Positions 17,966-25,455 of a stretch of 64,000 nt of DNA are shown one piece after another (the stretch's first letter is position 1; every line of letters begins with the position of its first letter). The translations under genes and the position numbers were made by a program. The stretch lies in IMG/VR virus record IMGVR_UViG_3300042892_002240, positions 1-64,000 of that record, one strand, 5' to 3'. The DNA comes from a virus. The notes beneath the pieces were generated by a model. It searched no databases. It had not been told where the DNA came from and worked only from the letters and a program-made list of their open reading frames with translations.

Positions 17966-17970
17966 AGTAT

Positions 17971-18004
17971 TGTGGGGGTGGGAAACCACCCCCACTTTAT
18001 TTTT
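17971..18004 (+). terminator. Rho-independent terminator after capsid gene
   Basis: Perfect 10-base stem GTGGGGGTGG / CCACCCCCAC with a GAAA tetraloop-like turn and a following TTTATTTTT tract. Probably limits capsid transcription into the downstream tail genes. Confidence 0.92.
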
Positions 18005-18025
18005 ACCACTGAACAAGGAGTAGCA

Positions 18026-18283
18026 ATGGCCGTTAAGAAACAAGTCCCACAAGTTTTTGTTGATGAGTCTACAGATGACGAAGGCGAAGATAGTGCAGTA
18101 ATTGAGGAGCCCGTAGTTGTAATGGCTAAGGATTCTGATGTAGTGAGTGCACGAGTTAAGGGTACATGGAAGATGTACTGGGGAACTCAAAGTTTTGATT
18201 TTGTTGATGGTAAGCGTTATAACTTGCCAAAGGAATTGTTTGCGTATTTGCGCAATAGTGGAAACATCTACGACACCCTCTGA
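18026..18283 (+). CDS. Hypothetical protein downstream of capsid
   Basis: An 85-residue protein: an acidic disordered N-terminal half (ESTDDEGEDSAVIEE) and a folded C-terminal half (GTWKMYWGTQSFDFVDGKRY). The FDFVDGKRYNLPKELF segment resembles short head-tail region proteins of phages. ATG 18026 follows AAGGAG; an in-frame GTG at 17972 lies inside the terminator stem and is rejected. Possibly a head decoration or connector accessory. Confidence 0.6.
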   Translation: MAVKKQVPQVFVDESTDDEGEDSAVIEEPVVVMAKDSDVVSARVKGTWKMYWGTQSFDFVDGKRYNLPKELFAYLRNSGNIYDTL

Positions 18284-18291
18284 GGTTTTAA

Positions 18292-19635
18292 ATGCCCTAT
18301 GTAGTTCCTAATGCTGTTGATACAGTAACTAACCCCAAGTACCTCACTCTTGATCAAGCCGAACCAGATTCACTTGACTTTGAGGTACTTGGGGATAACA
18401 CTACTGGTGTAATTTTTGATTGTGAAGTTACATCCGCTATTGGTGGTCTGGCAGTAGACGTTAACGCTGGGGTAGTTTTGTTAAAAGGCACTGTTTATAC
18501 AGTGCAAACAAACCCCGCCTTGGCACTTTCAACTGGATTGAGTGCAGACCCCGCATTTGAACTAGTTGTGGCTAGATTAACTAGTGGCGTAATGGTCCCG
18601 ACAGTTTTGCTTGGTACCTCTAGTGCTACAAACCCAGCTTTTCCAACTTCGTTAAGTAGTAGCATTACTACTTCTGCGTCGTCGTTTAACCCCGCTACAG
18701 ATGTTTTGTTAGCAGCAGTTTACCGAAGTGGTAGCACGGCTATTACCGAAAAGAACATTGTTGACAAACGTAAACTAGTGCAAACTGCTATCCCTTATCG
18801 TTCTTCTAGTGCACCTTTAACTACCGATGGCAGCCAAGGTGACTTGTACTTTCGTACAGGAACTTTGCCTAATGGAGAATCTGGCCTTTACGTTAAAAAG
18901 GATAGTTCTACCTGGGTCCAGCTTGCAACAGCACCTGTGTCTCCTGGAGTGCCTATTGGTACTGTAATTACCTGGATTGTATCTACACCACCAGACGCTT
19001 CTCTATGGCTTGAATGTAATGGTACTACTGCATCTATTAGCACATATCAAACTCTTTCTGACTTGCTTGGTACCACTTACGGTCCAAAAGATGTAAACAC
19101 TTTTACACTTCCTAACTTTGCAGGAATGTATTTAGCTGGACAGCCGTCTTCAGCTTCTGCTGGAGTAATTGGAACAGCGGATGGCAATGTAAACCATGAA
19201 GTTAAATTGGTTTCAAATAACTTGCCTTTACACCAACACGGCATTGACCATGGCCACGCAGGTGGATCTACTGGCAACGCTGGTGGCCACGACCATGGTA
19301 CCGGTGTTACTGGCGAGGACTTTGCAACACGTCGTCAGACCTACGCTGAAGCTGGTACACAGCGATATGTAGCTCCTACCGACTCTGGTGGCCTTACAAC
19401 ACCTTCAGATGGTTTTGCTGACAAGTATGTACTTGCTGCCGGTGAACTACCTATTCAAGGTATGTCTATGTTTTGGGTTGAAAAGACTGCTTTTCAACCA
19501 GACCATGCTCACACTAATGTCAGTGTTCCAACTACTAGTGGATTACTGTCTGCTGCGGCTGGTTTAACTACACCAATTGCAGTAGATATCCAACCTCGGA
19601 CAATGTACGTAAAGTATTACATTAGGGCGCTATGA
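18292..19635 (+). CDS. Collar-domain fibre protein in head-tail module
   Basis: A 447-residue protein. Residues of about 220-290 (PIGTVITWIVSTPPDASLWL ... FTLPNFAGMYLAG) match the phage tail collar family, and several His-x-His motifs (HQHG, DHGHAGG, HDHG, DHAHTN) probably coordinate metal ions in a trimer. The N-terminal 200 residues are beta-rich and may anchor to the virion. It lies between capsid and connector genes rather than with the other fibres, so it could be a head or neck fibre (whisker). Overlaps the next gene by 4 bases. Confidence 0.75.
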   Translation: MPYVVPNAVDTVTNPKYLTLDQAEPDSLDFEVLGDNTTGVIFDCEVTSAIGGLAVDVNAGVVLLKGTVYTVQTNPALALSTGLSADPAFELVVARLTSGVMVPTVLLGTSSATNPAFPTSLSSSITTSASSFNPATDVLLAAVYRSGSTAITEKNIVDKRKLVQTAIPYRSSSAPLTTDGSQGDLYFRTGTLPNGESGLYVKKDSSTWVQLATAPVSPGVPIGTVITWIVSTPPDASLWLECNGTTASISTYQTLSDLLGTTYGPKDVNTFTLPNFAGMYLAGQPSSASAGVIGTADGNVNHEVKLVSNNLPLHQHGIDHGHAGGSTGNAGGHDHGTGVTGEDFATRRQTYAEAGTQRYVAPTDSGGLTTPSDGFADKYVLAAGELPIQGMSMFWVEKTAFQPDHAHTNVSVPTTSGLLSAAAGLTTPIAVDIQPRTMYVKYYIRAL

Positions 19636-19778
19636 ACCTAGATAAGCCTACTAATATCCCAGCAGCACAAGTGCTTTTAAAGCGGTCAACTGATGTAGCA
19701 CGGCACCGAGAACAACAACCTGCGTATAACCAGCCAACCCAAGACACCCTCCCCGGTGTTAGCTCTAACGATTCGTAG
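19632..19778 (+). CDS. Small hypothetical protein
   Basis: A 48-residue polar protein (MNLDKPTNIPAAQVLLKRS...) starting at an ATGA overlap with the upstream fibre gene, which is strong evidence of coupled translation. It ends 12 bases before the connector gene. No recognised family. Confidence 0.5.
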   Translation: MNLDKPTNIPAAQVLLKRSTDVARHREQQPAYNQPTQDTLPGVSSNDS

Positions 19779-19790
19779 TAAACTACTTAC

Positions 19791-20588
19791 GTGGCTACTC
19801 TTGAAGACATCAAAACAATTGCACGAACTTACCTTCGTGACTTCCCAAGGTTTTTCCAGACAACTTTTGATGTTTCTGGCCGCACCTACGAACTTGGGCA
19901 CACCAACGTAGATGCTTCTACTATTTGGGTTGCAAGGTATGTAGTAAATGGTGCAACTACCGAACTAACCCCTTCTGACTACTCTCTTGATGAGCGCAAT
20001 GGTGTTTTGCGTTTGGCAACATTGCCGGCGGCAAATACTAAACTTCTTATTGAAGGGTACTACTACGAGTGGGTTACCCCCACTGACTTGGACTTTTATA
20101 CTAGGCGGGCGGTTGAAAAACACGTTCATAATTTAAACCTAGCTATTGACCAACTGTCTGATGTTGTAATCAACGCTATTGGTATAGCAGCCATTACAGA
20201 GTGCTTATGGGCTCTTATGACTGAATACAGTCGTGATATTGATGTTATTACATCTGAATCAGTCCACATCCCTGCCAGTCAGCGTTTTAGGATGGTTCAA
20301 GGACTTTTGGCTCAATGGGAAGCTGAATACAAGCGTCACGCCACAGCCCTAAACATTGGGTTTGACAGGCTTGAGGTATTTAACCTTCGTAGGGTTTCTA
20401 GAAACACCAACAGGCTTGTGCCTTTGTACAAATCCAAAGAACTGGGTGACTTCTCGCCAATGGAACGCCTGTGGCCTGAAATTGACAGTGGAATTGTTGA
20501 CTCTGAAATTAAGGGTGACAATTTGCGAGAAACAGTGTATGTTGATACCACTCCGCCATCTGGTCAAACCACGAGTGCTTATTACTAA
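19791..20588 (+). CDS. Head-tail connector (adaptor) protein
   Basis: A 265-residue protein. Its position after portal and capsid, its helical middle (DLDFYTRRAVEKHVHNLNLA, ITECLWALMTEYSRD), and its YSLDERNGVLRL beta element are consistent with a head completion or adaptor protein. GTG start without a clear ribosome-binding site. The stop overlaps the next ATG by one base. The family is assigned mainly from synteny. Confidence 0.6.
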   Translation: MATLEDIKTIARTYLRDFPRFFQTTFDVSGRTYELGHTNVDASTIWVARYVVNGATTELTPSDYSLDERNGVLRLATLPAANTKLLIEGYYYEWVTPTDLDFYTRRAVEKHVHNLNLAIDQLSDVVINAIGIAAITECLWALMTEYSRDIDVITSESVHIPASQRFRMVQGLLAQWEAEYKRHATALNIGFDRLEVFNLRRVSRNTNRLVPLYKSKELGDFSPMERLWPEIDSGIVDSEIKGDNLRETVYVDTTPPSGQTTSAYY

Positions 20589-21124
20589 TGGACGTACGCC
20601 GAGAGCTTGATTTAATTAACAAGCACTTTCGCAGGCATCGTGAAATTGCTAGCGAAGCTGTAATTTGGTATGAGTTTTTGCCATTAGGCTCATCTAGCGC
20701 AGGAAGCATCTATGATGATGTGTACGACGAAGGCGTCAAGGGTGCTGGCGGTAAAAGCTACGGACCTGGTATTACCTTACCCGTTATGTTGGTTAGTGAA
20801 ACCGAAGATCAACGGCGGTCAATCCCAGAGGGTCGTCAAGTTGTACAAACAATTGACATGTTTATTGCAATTAAAGACATGCGAGAAGCGGGGATATCTG
20901 CCCCATGGGAATACCGTTACCATTTAAATGACATGTTTGTCTACGATGGCCGTTACTACCAGGTGTTTGACTACAAAGTTAGAGGCCGCTTAAAAGACGA
21001 TGTGTTTGTACTAGTTCAAGGTATTGAAATTTACATAAATCAGGAATACACAAACGATCCAGGGTTGCCTACCTTGACTGCCACTAACTACCCTTGGCCA
21101 GCACAGCTTCCCAGTTTAGGCTAA
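20588..21124 (+). CDS. Head closure / head-tail joining protein
   Basis: A 178-residue protein (MDVRRELDLINKHFRRH...) with a helical start and a beta-barrel-like remainder (VQTIDMFIAIKDM, YHLNDMFVYDGRYYQVFDYK). The DGRYYQVxDxK pattern is typical of small neck or stopper proteins. Placed second after the adaptor in the usual neck order. Assignment by context and fold impression. Confidence 0.6.
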   Translation: MDVRRELDLINKHFRRHREIASEAVIWYEFLPLGSSSAGSIYDDVYDEGVKGAGGKSYGPGITLPVMLVSETEDQRRSIPEGRQVVQTIDMFIAIKDMREAGISAPWEYRYHLNDMFVYDGRYYQVFDYKVRGRLKDDVFVLVQGIEIYINQEYTNDPGLPTLTATNYPWPAQLPSLG

Positions 21125-21135
21125 AATAAAAGTAA

Positions 21136-21151
21136 CTCAACGTGCGTTGAG
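21136..21151. other. Short hairpin between neck genes
   Basis: Perfect inverted repeat CTCAAC-GTGC-GTTGAG in the 58-base gap between neck genes. No T-tract, so not a standard terminator; it could be an RNA processing or translation-tuning hairpin. Confidence 0.35.
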
Positions 21152-21182
21152 GGCCTACCGCCTAGAACTTTGGAGAATTGCC

Positions 21183-21578
21183 ATGCAAAAGGCTAATTCA
21201 CAACCTGCTTCATCCAAAAGTTCTGCACCCTTCTTTGACCCCAAATCTTTTGCTACCGGATGCGTTGAAATCATTCAAGCATTGCAAGAAGATTTTAAAA
21301 CTGCTGCTAAAAAAGCCACGCGTGAATACCAAAAACGCATACGCTCTGAGGCATCCAACAACCCGTCATGGGCCCCATTTGCAAACAATTTATATGCAAC
21401 TTTTGATGCAAAAAACAATAAAGTTGTTGTTGGGATTGATGGCACTGACGAACTTTTAGACAGAATTGCAGAAGTTGAATATGGTACTGGAATTGTTCCA
21501 CCAGTTCCTTTATACCGTAAATTTACAACTGAATCTGCTCAAGAAGTTCAATTACTTGTAAATAAGTACAGCCGATGA
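21183..21578 (+). CDS. HK97 gp10-like tail completion protein
   Basis: A 131-residue protein with the helix-beta layout of the HK97 gp10 / minor tail family: an N-terminal helix (CVEIIQALQEDFKTAAKKA) and the motif AEVEYGTGIVPPVPLYRKF, where E-YGT and PP.P are typical. ATG 21183 follows GGAGAA; a TTG at 21147 overlaps the hairpin and is rejected. It links neck and tail terminator. Confidence 0.65.
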   Translation: MQKANSQPASSKSSAPFFDPKSFATGCVEIIQALQEDFKTAAKKATREYQKRIRSEASNNPSWAPFANNLYATFDAKNNKVVVGIDGTDELLDRIAEVEYGTGIVPPVPLYRKFTTESAQEVQLLVNKYSR

Positions 21579-22276
21579 CTAACCCCGGATTTCTCCTTGC
21601 AGAAGATGCTGCGATTAAACATCGTTTATCAAACATTTCTGTTTCCGATGATCGAAATGCTACGCGTATTGCTAAAGTTTTCTTTAGATACCCAGAAGGG
21701 GAAACGGAAAAAGAATACCCTTTTATAACCATTGAAAATGTTGGATTACAGCACGACAGATCCCGCCAGCTTTCTGAAACTAATTATTATTTTTCTAATG
21801 CTGCTGGTGCGTCTTTATCCCCAGATTATGTTAATTACTACCCTTCGGAATTAGATAACGCTGGCATGGTAGCTGCATTGGGTGCTAATAGCTTTCTTAA
21901 AATGGAATCATTTGTTCCAGTTATGCTTACTTATCAAATTTCTACGTATGCCAGAACTGCGCTGCATGACCGGCAATTAACTTCTAAAATGTTACGCAGG
22001 GTAACCCCATTCCGTCGTGGGTTTATTGATGTTCCTGAAGACGGCACAATTCGTCGTTTTGATCTTCTGTCATGGGGCAACTCGGACCTTCTTGACGGAG
22101 AAACTGGGTATCGTAAACGTATATTTAGGAAAGTGTACACAGTACAAATGTCTGCTGAGATACCTACATCCGACCTTGCCGCAGTCAAGCAAGTTACATC
22201 GGTTGTTGGTAGTATTAATAACGCAGATAACGAGAATCCCACAATATTCACCCACTCGTTTTCGGAGGATTTTTAA
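21575..22276 (+). CDS. Tail terminator-like protein
   Basis: A 233-residue protein directly upstream of the sheath gene, the usual site of the tail terminator in contractile-tailed phages. It has mixed alpha/beta composition with SFVPVMLTYQISTYARTALH in the middle. Overlaps both neighbours by 1-4 bases. Identity is inferred from gene order; no diagnostic motif is visible. Confidence 0.55.
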   Translation: MTNPGFLLAEDAAIKHRLSNISVSDDRNATRIAKVFFRYPEGETEKEYPFITIENVGLQHDRSRQLSETNYYFSNAAGASLSPDYVNYYPSELDNAGMVAALGANSFLKMESFVPVMLTYQISTYARTALHDRQLTSKMLRRVTPFRRGFIDVPEDGTIRRFDLLSWGNSDLLDGETGYRKRIFRKVYTVQMSAEIPTSDLAAVKQVTSVVGSINNADNENPTIFTHSFSEDF

Positions 22277-23862
22277 TGGCAACTTATACAAACCCAGGTG
22301 TGTACGTTAGTGAATCAACATTGGTTAACAACGTACAACGTGCAAATACGGCCCAGTCAGTTGCAGTCTTCATTGGCACTGCACCTCGTGGTCCCATGAC
22401 CCCTACGTTAATTAACTCATGGAGTGGCTTTAAAGCTTACTATGGGGACATTACAATTGGAAACGAATTGGGTTACTCGGTTTACCATTATTTTGCTAAT
22501 GGTGGGCGCGACGCGTATATCATCCGCACCTTGCATACCTCTGGTGCTGCCCCGCTGGCTCGTTCTGCTGCTTCCTACGTCACCTACTTTCCCGCAGGCA
22601 GCGGAAGTAGTGCTGGCGCTTCAGCGATGTTTACTGCAGTTGCAGCAAACCCTGGAGCATGGGGTACTGGTTTAACTATTACTACTTCAAGCAGTCCTGC
22701 TGCACCATCAAATGTAACAGCTTCCTACCCAACTTTTAATGTTTCAGTAAAACTTAATGGTACTGAAGTTGAAAACTGGAATGAAGTTTCATTGGATCCC
22801 TCAAACAACCGTTACCTCCTTGATGTAGTTAACACTTATTCAAAGTACATCACTGTTGCCTCACCTGCTGGAGCAACAGTTGGTTGGGCAATTAAGGAAG
22901 ATGTTGCTGACGTCTTTACTTTTGCTGCTTATTCAACTCCTTTTGAATCCGCTACAGTTTCTGCCAGCGTAGCTACCAACGGCACAGACGTTGGTGTTGG
23001 AGATTATCAAGCTGCAATTGGCAAAGTTGACAGTATTACTGGTTCTTTGTTGATCAACGTTCCTGGTCAAACAAACTCAAGCATTGTCACTACGGCGCTA
23101 AACACGGCTGAAGCCCGAGGTGATTCGTTTGTAATCATTGACCCAGCAGCAAGTGGTACAACTCTTACCAGTGTTACTGGAGCTATTTCTTCCTACCCCA
23201 AGTCATCCTACGGTGCTGTGTACTACCCGCAGTTGCTCATGGCTGACCCAACAAAGACCGGTCCTGCAGCAGTACGTAACACTTTCCCAGGTGGGGCAGT
23301 TGCTGGTGTTTATATGCGCAGTGAAATTGCTCGCACGGTGGCTAAGGCCCCCGCTGGTTATGACTTGGACATTCGTAACGCTTTGGGACTTACTGGCTCG
23401 TTTACAGAATCAGAAGCTGGCGCATTATACGAAACGCACAACGTAAACTTGTTTAAATCAATTCCCGGAGCAGGGATTGTCATTAACGGTGCTCGCACGT
23501 TGAGCAAGGCAACCCCAGCTAAGTACATCCCAATTCGTCGTTCATTAAATTACTTGAAGCAGGTTATTAAAGCCGAAACTGCTTTTGCGGTGTTTGAGCC
23601 TAACGATGAGCGTTTGTGGACTCGTATCAACATGAATGTTTCTTCATTACTGAGTGACTTCTGGCGTGCTGGTGGTCTAAAGGGCGCTAATGCTAACCAA
23701 GCGTTCTATATCGTTTGTAACAGTACTAATAACACGTCTACTACGATTAACAATGGGGAAGTACATGTTGAGGTTGGAGTTGCCTTGCAATACCCAGCCG
23801 AATTTATTGTTATTAATTTAAGCCAATGGACCGGTGGCTCTAACACCGTTTCAACACTCTGA
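22276..23862 (+). CDS. Tail sheath protein
   Basis: A 528-residue contractile sheath subunit. It starts with the family signature TNPGVYVSES and VAVFIGTAPRGP, followed by FANGGRDAYIIRT. The C-terminal domain (RRSLNYLKQVIKAETAFAVF, GEVHVEVGVALQYPAEFIVI) matches the conserved sheath core that links to the tube. The variable middle domain (about 100-260) would face outward. Its presence defines a myovirus-type tail. Confidence 0.95.
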   Translation: MATYTNPGVYVSESTLVNNVQRANTAQSVAVFIGTAPRGPMTPTLINSWSGFKAYYGDITIGNELGYSVYHYFANGGRDAYIIRTLHTSGAAPLARSAASYVTYFPAGSGSSAGASAMFTAVAANPGAWGTGLTITTSSSPAAPSNVTASYPTFNVSVKLNGTEVENWNEVSLDPSNNRYLLDVVNTYSKYITVASPAGATVGWAIKEDVADVFTFAAYSTPFESATVSASVATNGTDVGVGDYQAAIGKVDSITGSLLINVPGQTNSSIVTTALNTAEARGDSFVIIDPAASGTTLTSVTGAISSYPKSSYGAVYYPQLLMADPTKTGPAAVRNTFPGGAVAGVYMRSEIARTVAKAPAGYDLDIRNALGLTGSFTESEAGALYETHNVNLFKSIPGAGIVINGARTLSKATPAKYIPIRRSLNYLKQVIKAETAFAVFEPNDERLWTRINMNVSSLLSDFWRAGGLKGANANQAFYIVCNSTNNTSTTINNGEVHVEVGVALQYPAEFIVINLSQWTGGSNTVSTL

Positions 23863-23876
23863 TAGGAGACTCATAA

Positions 23877-24491
23877 ATGGCACGTTCTACTGTTACCGAT
23901 CCGGTTCGTAACTTTAAATTCCAAGTTTCAATTGTTGCTAAAGGGGCCCTTGCTACATACGCAAGTGGCCTAAGTAATATTGGATTTGCGGTTATGTCTG
24001 GTCTTTCTGTTCAAAATGAAATGGTTGGGTACCGTGAAGGTGGAATGAACACCCACCCACACAAGTTTATTGGCCAATCGGATTTTGCTCCGGTTACCTT
24101 TAGCCGTGGCGTATTTTCTGGTCAAGACCAAATGTACAAATGGCAACAATTCTTGCATTCTTGGAATCAAGCGTCGGATGGTTCAAAAAGTGGTACAAAC
24201 ACCGCAAAAGGAAACGACTACCGTTGTGACATTCTTGTAAAAATCTTTGATCACCCTATTTCCTCAGGTTCCTATTCAAACCCAGGTGACGTTGACACTT
24301 CAAACATTGCACCAGGTGACGCTCGACTTGGTTTTAAACTCTTTAACTGTTTCCCCGGCGCTTACTCATTGAGTGACCTTAACGCCGCTGACAGCGGTTT
24401 AATGGTCCAACAAATGACTGTTCATCACGAAGGTTTTGTGGTAGCTTGGAACAAAGAAGATGTTACAGCACTAGCTACATTAGGTGGCTAA
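23877..24491 (+). CDS. Tail tube protein (T4 gp19-like)
   Basis: A 204-residue inner tube protein: DPVRNFKFQVSI at the start and GLSVQNEMVGYREGG, with APVTFSRGVF and QQMTVHHEGF, all typical of the gp19 tube family in contractile systems. Immediately follows the sheath gene. ATG behind TAGGAG. Confidence 0.93.
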   Translation: MARSTVTDPVRNFKFQVSIVAKGALATYASGLSNIGFAVMSGLSVQNEMVGYREGGMNTHPHKFIGQSDFAPVTFSRGVFSGQDQMYKWQQFLHSWNQASDGSKSGTNTAKGNDYRCDILVKIFDHPISSGSYSNPGDVDTSNIAPGDARLGFKLFNCFPGAYSLSDLNAADSGLMVQQMTVHHEGFVVAWNKEDVTALATLGG

Positions 24492-24511
24492 TTAACTATT
24501 AGGAGAAGTAC

Positions 24512-25309
24512 TTGAGTACACAACAAGAAGCCAATTCGTTAAATCTATCTATTTCAGACCCAGTACCAGCATTACAAGAACCAGAAAGTCCATTAGTTAC
24601 TCTTCAAAGAGGAGTTGTTGACCCTGACACTGGAGAGTGGCAAGTTGACGCTGAAGTCCGAGAAATGAATGGTGGCGACGAAGAGTACCTAGCTACCATT
24701 GAATCCAAAGGCAATATCACTTACGCCGAGTACATGGCTGCTCTATTAAAAAGAGCAGTCGTACGTATTGGTTCGTGTGTTATCTCAGATAGCCCATCTA
24801 TTTTGGACACCATCACAATTGGTGATCGTGACATCTTATTCCTTGGGGTAATCAAAGCCACGTACGGTTCTTCAAAGAAGTTTCAAGCAACTTGCCCAAA
24901 TTGCAACAAAAGCAATGATGTAGTTATGAATTTAATTGAAGATTTTCCAATTCAAGAACCAAATGTAAACTTACGTTCTACAATTACCCAAACTCTTAAA
25001 AACGGAAAAGTTGTAAGATTACGTCTACCTAATACAGGAGACAGTATTCATGTGGGTAAAAACAGCACATTATCTGCTGTTCAGAACACTTTGATGCTTT
25101 CTAGATGTGCTGTTTGGGATGAAGCTGACCGCCCAGCTAACGCTGAAGAATGGGCTAAATCACTTAACGTTGCAGATCGTAGTATGCTTGTAAATGCACT
25201 GCTCAGTATTGAAGCAGGGCCCAAAATTGAAGGGGTGAATATCCAATGCGCCCATTGTGGGGGAGACATCTCCGTAATGCTTGATTGGATATCCCTTTTA
25301 CTTGGTTAA
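24512..25309 (+). CDS. Tail assembly chaperone with zinc-ribbon motif
   Basis: A 265-residue protein between tube and tape measure, the standard chaperone position. Residues of about 128-250 hold CPNC and CAHC pairs that suggest a zinc ribbon, as seen in phage gp26-like hub or chaperone proteins. TTG start behind AGGAGAAG. The end overlaps an open frame in the +1 phase that continues to 25442 without its own ribosome-binding site, as expected for the G / G-T type of programmed frameshift chaperone pair. Confidence 0.75.
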   Translation: MSTQQEANSLNLSISDPVPALQEPESPLVTLQRGVVDPDTGEWQVDAEVREMNGGDEEYLATIESKGNITYAEYMAALLKRAVVRIGSCVISDSPSILDTITIGDRDILFLGVIKATYGSSKKFQATCPNCNKSNDVVMNLIEDFPIQEPNVNLRSTITQTLKNGKVVRLRLPNTGDSIHVGKNSTLSAVQNTLMLSRCAVWDEADRPANAEEWAKSLNVADRSMLVNALLSIEAGPKIEGVNIQCAHCGGDISVMLDWISLLLG

Positions 25310-25442
25310 TCTTAAATACACTTATTGGGAATACGAACTCATAGCCTCTGTTTACAAAGGGTTTAACCTTACGGATTTACGGTCAATGACTGTCCGCCAA
25401 CGGGACTTTTGGTTCCATATGGCAAAATGGAGAAGCAAGTAA
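25278..25442 (+). CDS. Probable frameshift extension of tail chaperone
   Basis: Open frame lying +1 (equally -2) relative to the chaperone and overlapping its end by 32 bases. It encodes YTYWEYELIASVYKGFNL and RSMTVRQRDFWFHMAKW, typical of the T half of phage tail chaperone pairs. There is no convincing start or ribosome-binding site. The overlap contains a homopolymeric TCCCTTTTAC stretch (25292-25301) where slipping could occur. Ends 13 bases before the tape measure. The exact slip site is not proven. Confidence 0.65.
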   Translation, partial: CLIGYPFYLVNLKYTYWEYELIASVYKGFNLTDLRSMTVRQRDFWFHMAKWRSK

Positions 25443-25455
25443 GGAGGCATTATAA

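Noticed and set aside
17947-17970. Full promoter at TTGACA after the capsid gene
   Set aside because: No minus-10 box lies at 16-18 bases; the TAGTAT sequence is only 12 bases away and the strong terminator follows at once.
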